From the NCBI RefSeq assembly GCF_020740795.1, contig NC_067312.1, positions 40,384,905-40,448,904 on the forward strand: a stretch of DNA of 64,000 nucleotides, in the 5' to 3' direction. This document shows positions 1 to 13,535 of the stretch, in pieces. The position numbers and the translations under genes were made by a program. The notes under the pieces are model-generated. The model was not told the origin of the DNA. It saw only the letters and a list, made by a program, of their open reading frames with translations, and ran no database searches. Numbering within the stretch: the first letter of the stretch is position 1; each line of letters starts with the position of its first letter. Source of the stretch: Apus apus. Taxonomy: Eukaryota > Chordata > Aves > Apodiformes > Apodidae.

Positions 1-2315
1 AAATGGGGTTCCTGGCAGACATGTAGATTCTGTCCTATTAGCTGACAGCAGCAGTCTGAGAGCCAGCTTGCTGGAAGGAGCCACTGAAAAAGGTCTGTGC
101 TGTGAATCTGTCTCTCTGAATGTGGTATCACTGACTCCCTTGAGACAGAAAATTGCTGAGACTACAATTTTTATGTTCAGACCCTCTGAAGGATTGACAG
201 AACAGATGGGTTCAGCGCAAGCCTGCATCTGTGTTATTACACCAGATGTGTGTGTTTACCCCATGCACTTACGTACTAAAGTTCTCGCAAAACATGTAAA
301 TACAATGGAAGTAAAAATTATGAACTCTGATTCATCAAGCTTTATCATGCCCAAATCAGAGCAAAATATGCAGTTGCTTATATCTTCCTAAAATATATTG
401 TTTGAGCGTACATAGCAACCTTTACAAGGCTGAAACTGCTGCTTAGATCTTCATTGAACAAATGTACCTAAATTATGCCCGTATCAGTAGCAATAAGAAA
501 AAAATTAAGGAAATATGACAGAGGAGCCCGTCTAGGAATGATTTCTGGCCAGCATGAGCCCCAGAGCTGGGAGAGTGGAAAGAGGAGGATTCCATGTACC
601 CCTTCTGCTCTCTCTCTCTGTGGGCACAAAGCTGGTGTTCTGACTTGCAGTGCCCCTGTACAATCCTGCAAGCCCAAAGATTGTAACACACACATTGATA
701 AGTCTAGTCAAAGGTGCAAGGCAGACCAGAGATTTTTTTTGTGTCCCCAGACAGCTGTTTTAAAGTGGTATTTACCAATAGCAGGTGCTGAACATTGAGT
801 TTTGCATCTGCATTATAGAATAAGCAACCCCTTCAAAAGCTGTGAAAATCCTAAGTGAGTTTGAATTTTCTTTGACATTATCTAAAAAACTTAGGTGTAG
901 ATGCCTTACAAATAAAGTAAGAAAACTTGTCTGCTTGGAGGAGACAAGTACCAAGATGACCTGAAGCCATGGCAAAGTTATTCTAAGTGCTGACAAGTGA
1001 AAGAAAGCAGTATTGTATCTTCGTTCATTTAAATTTTAGCTAATGTCTAGATGATGGTCACAAATTATTTCCTCTTCTTTTTTTTTTCTTTTTCAAATCT
1101 CAGACTTAGCAGACTGCCATTCACAGAAGCAAACAATAAAATTTATCTAGGATGAGTACAAGCTGTGTGTTAGGAGACAGGCAGCTGTTACCAGTGATTT
1201 ATCATCAATATGCTTAACAAGACTCTCTAGAAACCATTGCCTTAATTTATGTACAAAAAGGTTTAGACAGTCTAGTCCAACAGGGAAAAGCACAGGCAAA
1301 CCACTGGTGCTTATGTCTTCTAGCTTGTAAATATAAGAAAGTCTCTCCACCTACGATCATAGTTGCCTAATGACGGATGAGTATTGGGTCCTTATCCACT
1401 ATGCCACTGTTGTTGCTAACACTAGGTTGGAAATGTTTGTAGTAGTTGAGAGAGTATATGTGCTTCTACTAGCAAGAGTTGATGTATGGCTCATCATTCT
1501 TGTCAATAGTTTCGGAAACTATGTTTTTAGTCAATGGTTTCTGAATCTACGTTTCTACTGCATGCAAAATCGTGTGCTTTGTATTGGACTCACAACACCA
1601 AAACCATGAAGATGACAGTGAGTCTCAGTGCTCCACTGATGTAGATTTGTTTGCTGCCTGGCTCCTTCAGTCTTTGGTGAGATCTTCATCTCACAGGCGA
1701 TGCCCAAGCTGCATCCCAAACCACAGGAAGAAATCACCCATGTGTGAGCAGAGGAGAGCTATTAATGTCCACAGGCAACAGCTAAACCTTCTTAGCAGCT
1801 TCTACATGGCTCCTTGTTTGCCTCTTTTCCAGAATGTTTCTGCTTTTTCTATGAGGGCACCAACCAAATTCAACCATGAGATTAGGGCACTAAGGGGCAT
1901 ATCTTAATAGGTAAGGCAAGCCCAAAATGTAGCTTCAGGATCCTTGGTAGATCATATCATAGCCCACAATGTGTTTTGTAAAGCCCAAACCAGTGGAGAT
2001 GAGCAACTGCTCAGTCCCATGCTTGTCTTGCAGTGCTGCAAAGGTACTCTGGAGTATCAGGGAAGCCATATGTCAAGACTGAAAAGGAAGAGTGTGATAT
2101 TCAGAATAATGAGTCATCGGGTTGCTCTCAGCAATCATATGGAGCAGAGCCCTCTTCCAAATTCATAGTGGTTCTGCTCTTGCTTGCATGAGAAATAGAC
2201 TGAACTTCCCTCGCACTGAGGATTTCCTAGAACACCTAGAATTATTGACAAGATTTCTTTTTACCAGATTTCATTTCCCTGATTCATCAACCATCCCTCA
2301 GTCCCCTCTGGGTGT
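1..2315. other. Intergenic DNA, no gene supported
   Basis: Unique AT-rich sequence. The short open frames (up to 111 codons) have no recognisable protein features or splice context. Nothing else was identified. Confidence 0.7.
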
Positions 2316-2822
2316 TGTCCCAAAAAGAGGGTCTGTCACCCAGTGTGCAATTAGCTGATCCACACACAGAGCTGAAATATTTGCTTTAATATCCAGTTAT
2401 GTGCAGAAAAGGGAGCAAGGTGGTATTCCGCAAAGCAAGCTTGGCTTTCCAAAATGCAAGTGCAACTTTTATACCCAAAAACATTAAAAATAATTATATT
2501 CTATAATTTGCACTCATGATCGGCTAACTACTTCTTTACTTCCATTTAAAGTGGTTGTGCTTAAAATTTTTACTACATGTGCTGAAAGTGTAGGGGGCTT
2601 TTTGTTAGTAGAGGTCCCTCTAGCCTATGGGTGGGTATTTTAGTATGCTAACAGCACATTATGCTATTGATGATATGTTAATATGGTAAATCCAATTACT
2701 CAGTGTTTTCTACCTAGTATTCAAGGCTGTAACCAAGATAAGGTGTGGGGAGTGCTCCTTTCCATCCCTTTCATCTGTCTTGCAAGCCTGTCTCAAGGAC
2801 AGGCTGTTGACTACTTGGGACA
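2316..2822 (-). mobile_element. Probable solo LTR of an avian endogenous retrovirus
   Basis: The 507-bp segment begins tgtcccaa and ends ttgggaca, a perfect 8-bp terminal inverted repeat of TG...CA type. Read on the minus strand it has a TATAAAAG-type box (plus cttttata at 2467-2474) and, about 85 bp on, an ATTAAA signal near 2390. This is promoter-then-poly(A) order as in U3-R-U5. No second LTR or internal region was seen, so it is probably solo. No target-site duplication is clear. The ERV class is not assigned, though the size suits an ERVL-like LTR. Confidence 0.55.
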
Positions 2823-2849
2823 TGTTTTTCTCTGTTTGAGATCTGCTTT

Positions 2850-2868
2850 CCCCCCCCCCCCCCCCCCC
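2850..2868. repeat. Homopolymer run of 19 C
   Basis: There are nineteen consecutive C on the plus strand, 28 bp beyond the LTR candidate's right end, followed by a T-rich stretch to about 2990. The overlapping open frames of glycine or proline runs are artefacts. Confidence 0.98.
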
Positions 2869-5800
2869 GATTCTTGCTGTTTTGCTGTTGTGTAAGCTCT
2901 TGTTTTGTCTGTGTGTCTCTTTTGTTCTCTTTTATGTGTTTTTTTTCCCCTCTACGTGATTTTTTCCCCCAAAATTTTATATATTTCAATTAATAACAGA
3001 CATCGTGGGGACATGTTTTTTTCACGTCTCTTTCTCTGATTTGTGTTTTAGAAAGAGGTTGCATTTCCTGTGACCCCTATGCCATCCATCCATCACATCC
3101 TGTGTACTCTGGGACAGTAATTTCTAACAGAAGGCCATGGTTGCAATGGGTGTTACATTCACAAAGGAGTGGCTTTGGTTGCCATTCCCTTACTTAATTG
3201 TCAGTGTCTCGTAACTACAGATATTAATGGTGTCTTCCAGAGGGTGGTCTTGGGATTGCTCTGGGCTGACTCTGGCTGTCTTACTTCCCAAAGACCTTCC
3301 ATTACATAGTGGTTGTCTCCCAGCATTGTTTTGCTTCTTTTTTTTTATTTTTTTGTGTTCCCCCACTAAATGCAATTTCAGCTAAATTACAGGCTTTTAA
3401 TCAATCCACAATGAGAGCCTGTTCTTTTGTTCCCATGCATGAGCACATGTGCATGGAAGCAATAGAGAAAATCAGAAGTGTGAAGCATGTCTCAGTAAAC
3501 AAAAGTGATGCAAAAATCACTGCTGCTGCTTTCAGGAACCAACTGCATGGATGAGGAAACACACATAATGCTCTGTCTTCCTTGTAGCTACCCCAGAACT
3601 CAGATACATGTTTGATTTGGCTGAGAGCTTCAGCCCAGCTACATGTCAGGGACCAAAAGCATCAGTGATACTATACCCAAAAAACCTAAGGTGCTCTGTT
3701 TTTGTTTTAGTCTTTTTCCAGGTCAGAAAAAGGCTATAGGCTAGACATGCTCTTCTTGGTAGAAAAGACCAGAACACCAATCAGTGACTCTCAGGTGATA
3801 ACCCACTGAGTGGCACAGGTGTCTGCAGGCTGTCCTTGGTCTTTAAACAAGATGCAAGCAGCTGAAGTTTGATAACAGCTTCTTCTACATAAAAAGAAAA
3901 AAAAGAAAGAAAAAAAAAAAAAACACAACAAAACAAACACTTTCACATTTCGTCTGTCAACTCTTGTATCAAAGCAAGGCAAATGGTCTCCAGTGCATCT
4001 TCCAGTGCTGATGGGACCCTTATCGCCCATTCCACACAAAGTGATGGAGAAGCCCCCAGCGGTCCTGAAGAAGACCTGGACATTCATGAACGCAGACTCT
4101 ATCACTTCCTCTCACCTGTTAAGCACTAGAAAGGAGAGCAATACAGTCTCACACTTTGACACCTACAGTCCATCCCATCAATGCCTATTATTTAGGATTT
4201 ATGTGAGTGAAGTGAAATTCATCCCACGTGGAACATTAGCCAAATCCTCATAGCTTTCTTTCCAGGTTTTATGTAAAATCAGATGTTCCTATTCACTGAG
4301 AAGGTCAGGCTCAATATGTTGTACAGCACGTATGTGTGCCCTCTTTATTATTTTGAAACTTCAGAGGGAAGGCTGGATTTTAGACTTTCATGATATTGAT
4401 CTATACAGACATAGGGACATGAAAGAAATCTTATTTTCTCTTTCTATTTCATTTTGCTGTTGGCTCATCTGAGCCACTGTCGGAGCCTCCAAACTCCTCC
4501 TTGGAGGTCTGTCTGCTCAGGCAGCTCTATTGGTGCTGCAGTTCATCCACTGAACAATCTTGAAGCCCAATTACTGTGTGACTTAGACTACAAGATATTC
4601 CAGTGAAGAGGGAATCTGTTTTTGACTTTTAGGTAAGTGCATAGATTATGTTCGTTAAAGTACTGTGAGGCAACTTTCATGAAATGCTAGATCAGAGGTC
4701 AATGAAGACTCTTCTCTCCCTGTCTGCTGTGTGACTAGAGGTGGATTACAGCACTTCCTACTGAGCAAAAAGGGACAGAAGTAATGGTGGGATAATCAGA
4801 CCTATCCGGTTATAGCAGAATCAGCGTCTTAGTCAGATTACAGTTGAAGTTTACAAGGCAATAAAATGCCTCTGTGGGAGTTCAGTCCCACAATGGCATC
4901 TGTCAAAACAATGTCACTGAGTGCCTACCCTTCTGACCATGCTCCCTGTTTCAGATACTCTGCTGCTGACTGTGGAAGTCACACCCCACCTTCCAGGCAG
5001 ACCCATAAGGTATCTGCACAACTTGGGACACCTCACAAAGTTTGACTTGAAGCCTGCTATCAGTCTAGATAGCCCAGGATGATAGAATACCAATTATATA
5101 CTTTTTAAATTCTCTTCCTTAAAAATCTGAAATTCAGAATTGAATCCAGATTGTAAAGCATGAGCCTTGTTGTCTATTTTCTGCATGCCCCACCAGGGTG
5201 AAACAGGGGTGTGGTTGTACAGAAGTAAACATTAGCTGAAGGAATTTTTTTTTTTTTTTTCTTACTTCCTGTCACAAATCTGTTCTTCCTAAGAGTTTTG
5301 GAGATTTTTCTTTTTTCCCTTTCATCTCAAGTCAATCCATCAAAAGCATTCATCCTCACTATACTAAAGGATTAATGCTGAAAACATTATCAAACATATA
5401 TGATTTCTTGTGTGCTTCATATATGAACATTTCATAGAGCCATTTAAGAAGAAAACCTAATGACACCTCAAAAGCAGACCACAGACTGAAGTACATTCAT
5501 GTGCTTTGGAAGGGTCGTAAACCTTGAAGAAGGATCCTGGAAACCTCAATAATCAAACCAAGACCTCTGGATGATATATTCTCATGTATATGTAATACAT
5601 GGGAAAGAATATTATTTCGATTTGGAGCCTATAGTTTCAGAGTCTATCTCTCTAGGAAGTATATCACAGTCAGCAAAAGTAAAACACCTATTGATAGGTT
5701 GAATACAGTTCATTGATTCATCTCTCTATATGAATTACTTTTGGCAGATAATTATCTCTCAAAAGAAGGCCATTAGGGAATTTGTCCATGGTTACTGAGG

Positions 5801-8800
5801 GTTTGTGCTGGTGGTTCCTAACACGATTCAGCACAATGAAAGTTGTTTTGCATACATGTATCCCAAACATTTTCATAAAAATCTCCATGTAAGGAGTAAA
5901 AGGTATACGGTGATAATTGCAACATAAATTTCCCTGACCTGGATTTGTTTACTCTCCATTAAAAACCAAAACGCTGCTCTTGGCTGCTTCTCCTTGAGTC
6001 TGTCCTCACCAACACCCCTCCTCCAAAAGCATCACTGTGACTGCTGGGACTGCTGTACCCCAGAGGAGAAGTCCTGCCCTATTAGTCACATCTGACAGCT
6101 CCAGAGTCTGCTTCTAAGCCCACCATTTGAGGACTAGACACTCTCAGCTGGACTCAGGCATCCAAAAAGAAGCAGCACAGGTTCATCACACAGGTTGCTT
6201 TATCCAGGGTGCCGATATAGTTTCATGCTTGTACCAGTGACAGTGTGATCCACTCCCTTAAATGCTGGAAGACAGAGTCAGATTTTACTCTCTCATAAAA
6301 TGTAGTTAAGTAGCTCCTCTGACTTACTTTTGGGCATTCTTCTCTTACTTATAATCTCACAACAGGCATCCTTCATGACATTTTTAACTGATTAGTTACT
6401 TTATCCCTATCCCAAGCACACATTAAAATGCTAGCTACTATCAGCATCAGGTGTCCGTTTCCTGCTGACACATTAATCTATGCACTCTCCTATAGTATCA
6501 CAAGTTTTACATAGCCTTTTTTAATCCTCTGACAGATTACAGACATTGTGTTCAGTAGTCTATTCTCAAGTTAAACTCTCACGCTGCTCTTTACAGAGGT
6601 TGCCCAGGTACAATAATTAAATTTCCTATTTTTCAGGGTTTTGTAGCACTGCACAAATGAAATTTGTGAAGCAAGGAGCAAGATACAGAGAGAGAAAATG
6701 AGCTGGGGTTTATTTTTCCTGTAAATGACACTGTTAGCTGCTCTGCCGGCAGCTGGGAGGAGCAGAGATTAGTGTTCCAATGTTTTTTTAAGCTTTACTG
6801 TCCTGGGCAGAACTTCATCTACCTTTAACACTGTCATATGGCTTACTAGAAAGTCTTATTTTTGTGATTCATTAAGCAAAATAGCTAATGTGTTTGACAT
6901 TGAACTGCAGTACCTCTGGTTTAACACAATTAATGTTGGTATAATGCAACAGTGGGGAAAAGTTATCAACTAGACAAGAAAAATTGTAGTCAGTTCATGA
7001 ACAATTTTCAGATGCTGTTTGTGGATTTTTATGAAAGCTATGAGGACATGACAGTGGGAGCTTAAGTGCTGAACTCTTTATACCTTTTTCTGTCCCTTCA
7101 AAATGAATCTTAGAAATCTGCTGCACAAAAGCTGATGCTTCTCATCCTTTTGACTGACTTCTCAAGTTAGTACATAAGCCCCAGGAAGCAGTATATTTTG
7201 CCTTAATGCATTTGAGTGAACAAATATTTTGGTTTTAAAATATTTTTATTTTCAGACACAGAATTTTTAGGAAAAAACAAACCAAACCAAAACAAACCTG
7301 GTTCCCACAAACTGTCTGACCAGATCTGTCAAGTGAGAATACAATGCAAGCAGTCAAACTACATTTTGTCTGCAAGCAGAAGCCAGAGAATTGATGACTC
7401 TTAAGCAAGTCCATGATTGAGAGATATATCTAACCTAGATGATGCAATTATGTAAGTTTAATTTTACCCCACTTGGTTGTGTGAAGTCTGTTAGTGTTAG
7501 CTCTGTATGGGAAGTTCTGTCATTATATTATATACAGAGATTGGTGTTTCTGACCATGAAAGAATATTTGAGGATAAATAATTGCAAAAATTCCCATTAG
7601 TCTTTGGAATAGTAAGAACAAGAGCCTGATGACTGTCCTCTGATGTCATCATTGTAGATTACATTATCATTAAGAGAGCAATTTTGAGGCTATTTTCCTG
7701 ATCAAAACTAAAATCTTAAGTTGCAAAAATATTATTGGTCATTAAATAAGGATATGATTGTCACTTGAAAATAGCCAAACTTTGTTCATTTTGGATCTAT
7801 GGTTGTCATTTAGTGCACAATCCTCTCAAAACAGTAATAATATATTATAAGAATTAGCAAAAACATTTTGCAAGCCCTATATCAATGTCCTTTATCTCTC
7901 AATCCTGCCAGTGAAGCATTAAAAGCACACACCATACTTATATATATGCAAATAAGGAAAATACCAATAGATGGCACTTGATTAAAATTGGCATCATTTT
8001 AGGGATTTGTAAGACCAATGCATATAGCAGCTGTGCACAGCAAACAGCATCCTCCAGCTGCTCTTTGTATTAACATTCAACAGTATACTCCAATGTTTTT
8101 GCTCCAGTCCCGCTAATTGCTGCATATACATGTAGAGGATGCGGCTGGGTGTTAGTGTTCATTTGTGCTTACTTTCACTCAAGTCCATCAGACCTGAACT
8201 GAAAGATGTCTGACCTGTAATATCAAATTTAGAAAGTGGATGCAGTTGCATAATTCTTATATAAAACAAAAAAATAAAATTAGTTTAAACCAAAAGGCCA
8301 CTTAGGATATTGGTTTGTACAAGTCTCTGCCTCTTTATTCAGAGGATCAAAATAATTTTTCAGATCTAGTAAAGCAATGGCTATTATGCACAATGCCTTG
8401 TGTACATAGTTATGACATATCAGGGAGACTCAAAAGAGAGAAAGAATGCCTCATGGACTTTCTGTATACATACAGAAGAACAAGAAAATATTTATAATTT
8501 TCTTTAAAAACCTGCTTCATTTTCTAATAGACCTTTATTTGCTAAGTCAGAAAACTTGAACATAACAAGTTCTTTCCTATCACAAATCTAATGGATTATC
8601 CTATGATTTACTTATCCATTGCTCCCAAGCTAACTAAATTTATACTTTTACATGATGATAGTTTGTCTATTTATAGTCTCTCACTTTGTTTTCCGGTTTT
8701 TCCTCTCTTATATTCAACCCTTTATTCTTCACAAAGCAAGGCTTGGAGTACACAAGTGATGCAGTTGTAGAAGATTTCCAGAAAAAAAGCCCAAAACACT

Positions 8801-10969
8801 TTAAATGGACATTTTATCTGTTGCCAGACTGGCTGGCACACCTGCCCAATCAGGGCACTCTCTTTTCCTGAGTGGAGGCACTGGATTCTCACTGGTTGGA
8901 ACTAGAAATATCAACATGCCTGTAGCTATATCATTCATGTCTATGATACCCTGTAACTATGCATTTATGTACTGTAAATATTTCTGTTTATCCAATATGC
9001 ATTTATTCCATAATTTTTTATTTATTTCAATGTTATTTTTTTTCCTAAATATGCTTATATTTACATACAAGATATTTCTTTCTTCTCGCCAGGTTAGATC
9101 TGCTCACTTTTTAAGTATTTAGTATTGCTCCCAGTTTTGACCACTGGCAGAAAGGGGTACTGGAATTCGAAGAACTCTTTAGTTGTGATATGTGATACAT
9201 AAAGGAAGAAGTAGGGACATTTCTTCTGGATTATTAGAACAAGATGCACCCTGAATTTCATAGATATTTTTATCTTTAGCCTCTTTCCCTTCATTTTGCT
9301 GCTTTTAATTCTAGTTCTTTCCTGCTGTGTGACTGGTAAACTGACACCTGTGATTCTGTTGTAGCTCCTATCTTATTGCATGCTTATCTTTCAGGAAGAG
9401 CAGATGTTCCCAAATGTGCCCTATTTTTATCCGATACTTTTGCTTTGAAAACAGAAGATTGTATTTCTATTGTCCTCTGTGTCTGGAGAAGAAGTTACAG
9501 AAGATACAGCACTAAGGAGTTTTTCTGTGTTGCTAATCAATGGGGTTTGTCGGCAACCAGGTTAATCCCTTTCCTACCTTTTCCCCATTATTACTCTTCC
9601 CAGGTATTTTCCATGGACATTTTTTCTGTATCTTCTCTCCCCTCCTCTAATCTTCATTTCTCCTTCAGCCTCTCAGTCTGCTGAAGTAACAAGAATTTGC
9701 AGAGGTGCCCAGAAGGTATGAATGACATCACTCTCTTCCTACCAATGCATGCTTCTGCAGGAAGGTTCTGGGCAGGACCTTGAGAAGAAACCACAAGTAC
9801 CATATGGGATTAACTCCTGCCTGGATCTCCAACCAGGCATATATGTTGCTGGAGGAGAGCAGGAGGGCCTGCCACAGTTTTTTGAGGTGAATACAAGCAC
9901 AACTCCTTTGAGATGCACCTGCTGTCAAGATACGACCCTGAGTTCACTGCAGTCAAGTGTTAGGTAGTCCAGTGCTCCCTGTATCATAAAATGGTCCCTG
10001 TCCATCCTTCTTCTCCCCAGAACCATTCCCAACACTGCTCTGCACCAATGCAGTGTCAGGAGAAATCCAGAGTTTGTTCCTAAGCAAGGTCAGATTAAAC
10101 TCTTACGTCCCAGCCACGTCTTACACTTCAGCTTTCTAGGGGATGAGTGCCGAAAGGTCTCAGTGACAACACACTCATCATCTGCTACTAGACACAGTGC
10201 AGGGAGATTTACTCATGTGAGTAAAGTTGATTGTAATTGTCAGTTATGAGATGTTTTGAATGTATGGGATGTTTGGCTCAGCTATTGAATGCACTGGCCA
10301 ACTGACAGTGGCAAGCTGTGTAAGCACAACAGGACTCCATCTGCAGATCAATCCATGAGATGCAGAATACAAAAAATACACATCACGTACATTACAGGGG
10401 TTTTCTTTTGTATTAACCGTACTCTGGGGCTGTGGGCTGGACACCTGTTAGTGGCTGAGACTCACCTTCTTTTTGCTCTCTTTGCATGACGTGAGTCCAC
10501 TGCCAAGAGAACCAAAGTGCAGGAAATAGGGGCAGATAGGAGACTTGCTTCAAAGCACACACTCCAGCTGAAATATTATGAGAATATAGCCTCATTTAGC
10601 AAACTACAGCAACCAAAGTTTTCACTTGGACTACATGGGAGTTTGGGGTCTAAATACTCTTCCAGATCTATGTTATTTCTGCCTGCCATTATTTGCTATA
10701 CAATACTTCTGTTCTGATACTTATTTCATAAAGCATTTCCAGATACAGTTGCAGCAGGAATGGTGCACAAAATGAAGAATTGGAGATTTATTTCATAAAC
10801 AGAACATAAGCCAAGTATTATTCCTGCCTATGCTATTATGAATAGTTAGACCTTTTATGAAATTTCCATAACATTACAGCTTAAACTGACTCCTGCTCTT
10901 TGTGTTATGGTAGGGAATACAAATAGATAGCAGGGCCTCATGTGGTGTTCAACTACTGCACCCAGCACC
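2869..10969. other. Intergenic DNA, no gene supported
   Basis: About 8 kb of unique sequence with scattered homopolymers and no recognised transposon. From 4.3 to 7.2 kb there is not even a 60-codon open frame. No splice-flanked conserved frame was seen. Confidence 0.7.
3890..3940. repeat. A-rich low-complexity tract
   Basis: The tract holds AAAAG and poly-A runs followed by CAACA/AAACA. It has no features of a retrocopy next to it and is treated as simple low-complexity DNA. Confidence 0.9.
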
Positions 10970-11495
10970 CTGTTCCACAAAGGATATTGCAGAATTAGCA
11001 GGGGTCAAGCAGGGTACTGAAAATTATTAAGGACACAAGAAAACTGTTTAGGGAGGTAGATTAAAAGGACTGGGATTATTTCTTTGTAAAAGGCTGTAAA
11101 TAAAATAAGACATGATAAAAGCATACAAAATAATGAATGTTAGAAAGAAAGCAGAGCAGAAACCTCTATTCTTCCTGTCTTGTAACACGTCTAACAATGA
11201 AGCACTCAAAGAAATAAAAAGGTGGCAAATTCAGACCTGATAAAAGGAAATATTATCCCATACAAAACGTAATTACGTTGTGGAAGCCATTATCACTCAC
11301 TGCCTTGCTGGCCAAGAATGTAGTTCAAAGTTAAAGCCCAAAAAGAAAGAGAATAAGCTCTTTGTATAATAAGCTATATAATCGTAATTCAAAAGGGGGA
11401 AAAAAAAAGGTGTCAGGAAATCTTAAGTATTTCAGAGATTCAAACCACTCAATAAGTAATAGGACTAGATGAGATGAGTTATGTGTTTCCTATCT
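10970..11495 (+). mobile_element. Ancient CR1-type LINE fragment
   Basis: The fragment is an eroded old CR1 3' part. It contains aggatattgcagaattagc, gattaaaaggactgggatta, gacatgataaaagcatac, aaaataatgaatg and cctgataaaaggaaatatta. Its order matches the CR1 layout from the reverse-transcriptase end through the 'KGskF' segment. The frame is destroyed. Boundaries are approximate. Confidence 0.75.
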
Positions 11496-13251
11496 GCTTT
11501 TCACTGGGTTGTGTTAACCTTCCTGAAAGCACAAGGATTGGCCAGCATGCAGAACTCGGCATCTTAAATTGCCTTGGCTCAATTTACCACAGCTTATCTG
11601 GATGCACTCTGAGACAATACCAGGCAAAATGCTACCATACTTAGATGATTGTCACTTCATGCATATTTCATAGTCACAGGTCTTTTCTGCTGTTCTTCCT
11701 GATATTGGTTGGTGCACAAGCAGATCTGGGTTTTATAGCTTGAGATATTTCACTATAAGGATCCCTCTTGACAGCCTCTCCAACAACATCAAGTCCATAG
11801 CCATCCCCACCTTGTGGACATGAAACAGTGATTACAAGTGTGAAAAAATGACTTTATAGTGGAAGATAAAGTTTGCAGCTATTTTGGCATGGATCTTAAA
11901 GATTTTTATCAATTCAGAATCCTAAAGACAGGGTGCTATCATTTAGCTGTCTCTGTAGGGTTTTTTTTGCACACAGGAATTTATTCCATTAACACCTTAG
12001 TTCAACCCTTCGCTTAATACCACGCAATTCTGGTGCTCCTCCAGCTCTTCCAACATTTCCTTGGTTATTTTTTTCACTGGTTGCCTGACTTCTTGGCAGA
12101 GAACCAGCCTCAAGAGGAGATGTGGAGAGATACAAATGTGCCTTGGGAGGAAGGAGGAAAACAACTGTTTTTTAGAACAGAAAGAGTGAGACTGAGAGCA
12201 TGTAACATCCAGGGACATCTCAGTTCCCTGAGATGGTTGCCCACTGTCATAATGAGGACTCCCTTTTTGGTAAGGTGAATGTAGGCATATGTATGAACAG
12301 CAATCACACATCTCTGTTATGCGTGAAATAGGCATTTATGATCCAGACGATGGATTTTGGATGAGACAGCAAATCGACGGTGCTCTCGATGCAGTGCTTT
12401 TGGAGAAAATAGGAAGGTAAGCAAAGACTTGTACCTGCACAATGTGTGTTTAAACAGGAGTCAGTGGGACTTTATCAAACAATTTTATTAAAATTAGCAT
12501 GCACATTGCCTGGCGACCATAGTGCAATTAAATTATCCTTTGTTTCTTTCATTGTGAATGCATGAAAAAGCTTGAGACAATGCGAGCCACTTGAGATTAC
12601 CAACTCTATAATTCAATGATTGCTGAGGGATTGTTCATTTTTTAAAAATACATTTGAAGCCATTGATTCCATGTGTGATATTTATGTGCATGTTAAATAC
12701 TATTGATTAGTTCGGTACAACTTGTTTTGACCTGTACCACAGTAAGACAGAGTTACTCAACTACATAAAGTTTGTTTAAAATATGGTTCAGTTTTTAAAA
12801 CCTGCTTCTCACTTTGGTGAAGGTTTTGGTGATTATTAATATTAGGTTTATGGGTTTTGTAAATTAACAGCTCCACAGATTCATTATTGCTTTTATAATA
12901 GAAATCAGCATATATTTTAAAAATCGTAACAGAGACAAAATAAGTACTATTTGATTTAGGGTATTTAGAAATAGTTATTTTCAGCTCAAATTTTAAGTGG
13001 AATTTTCTTTTTCATGCCAGAAACAAAAATGCCATTTTAGTCTTCTGACTGGCTCTGAGTGAAAGACAAGTACAGCAGGGAAAACTGCTTTCAACCAGCC
13101 ATTTGGTGCAGTTGAAATGGAGTAATTTCCCAAACCAGTCTAAGGATCCTGGGGTGAAATGCAGGAGTTGTCGAAGTATGGAATCAAATGAGGATGAGAA
13201 CTCGTGTGTGAGACAAACACTTTTTAGAATCTCAGCTCCTTCTCTTTAGAC
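11496..13251. other. Intergenic DNA, possible conserved noncoding segment at 12.35-13.0 kb
   Basis: Unique sequence. 12350-13000 is repeat-free, AT-rich and low in CpG, with TAATTA-like and TGCATG-like words. That texture is typical of conserved noncoding elements near developmental genes, but it is only suggestive. The open frames near 12.0-12.3 kb overlap on both strands and look random. Confidence 0.4.
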
Positions 13252-13535
13252 TAGAACAGAACAGAATGAAACAGACTATCTCAGTTGGAAGGGACTTACA
13301 ACAATCATCTAGTCCAAGCCCACTTCAGGGCTGATCAAAATTTAAAGCATGTTATTAACCGTATTGTCCAAATGCCTCTTTTTAAGTCAGTGACAAGCTT
13401 GGGTCATTGACCACCTCTCTAGGAAGCCTATCTCAGTGTTTGATCAACCTCTCATTAAATAAATGCTTCCTAATGTCCAAGCTGAATCTACCCTGGAACA
13501 ACTTCGAACCATTCCCATGTGTCCTGTCAGGTTAA
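13252..13535 (-). mobile_element. CR1 LINE 3' end, minus orientation
   Basis: On the plus strand it reads cagttggaagggacttacaa, catctagtccaagcccactt, agcatgttattaa, tgtccaaatgcctctttt, ccacctctctaggaagcct and atgcttcctaatgtccaagc. This is the reverse complement of an avian CR1 3' region with degraded aacagaacagaat tail units at 13255. It is moderately diverged. Confidence 0.9.

Noticed and set aside
3890..3940. Poly(A) tail of a processed retrocopy
   Set aside because: No cDNA-like sequence precedes it on either strand and no target-site duplication was visible.
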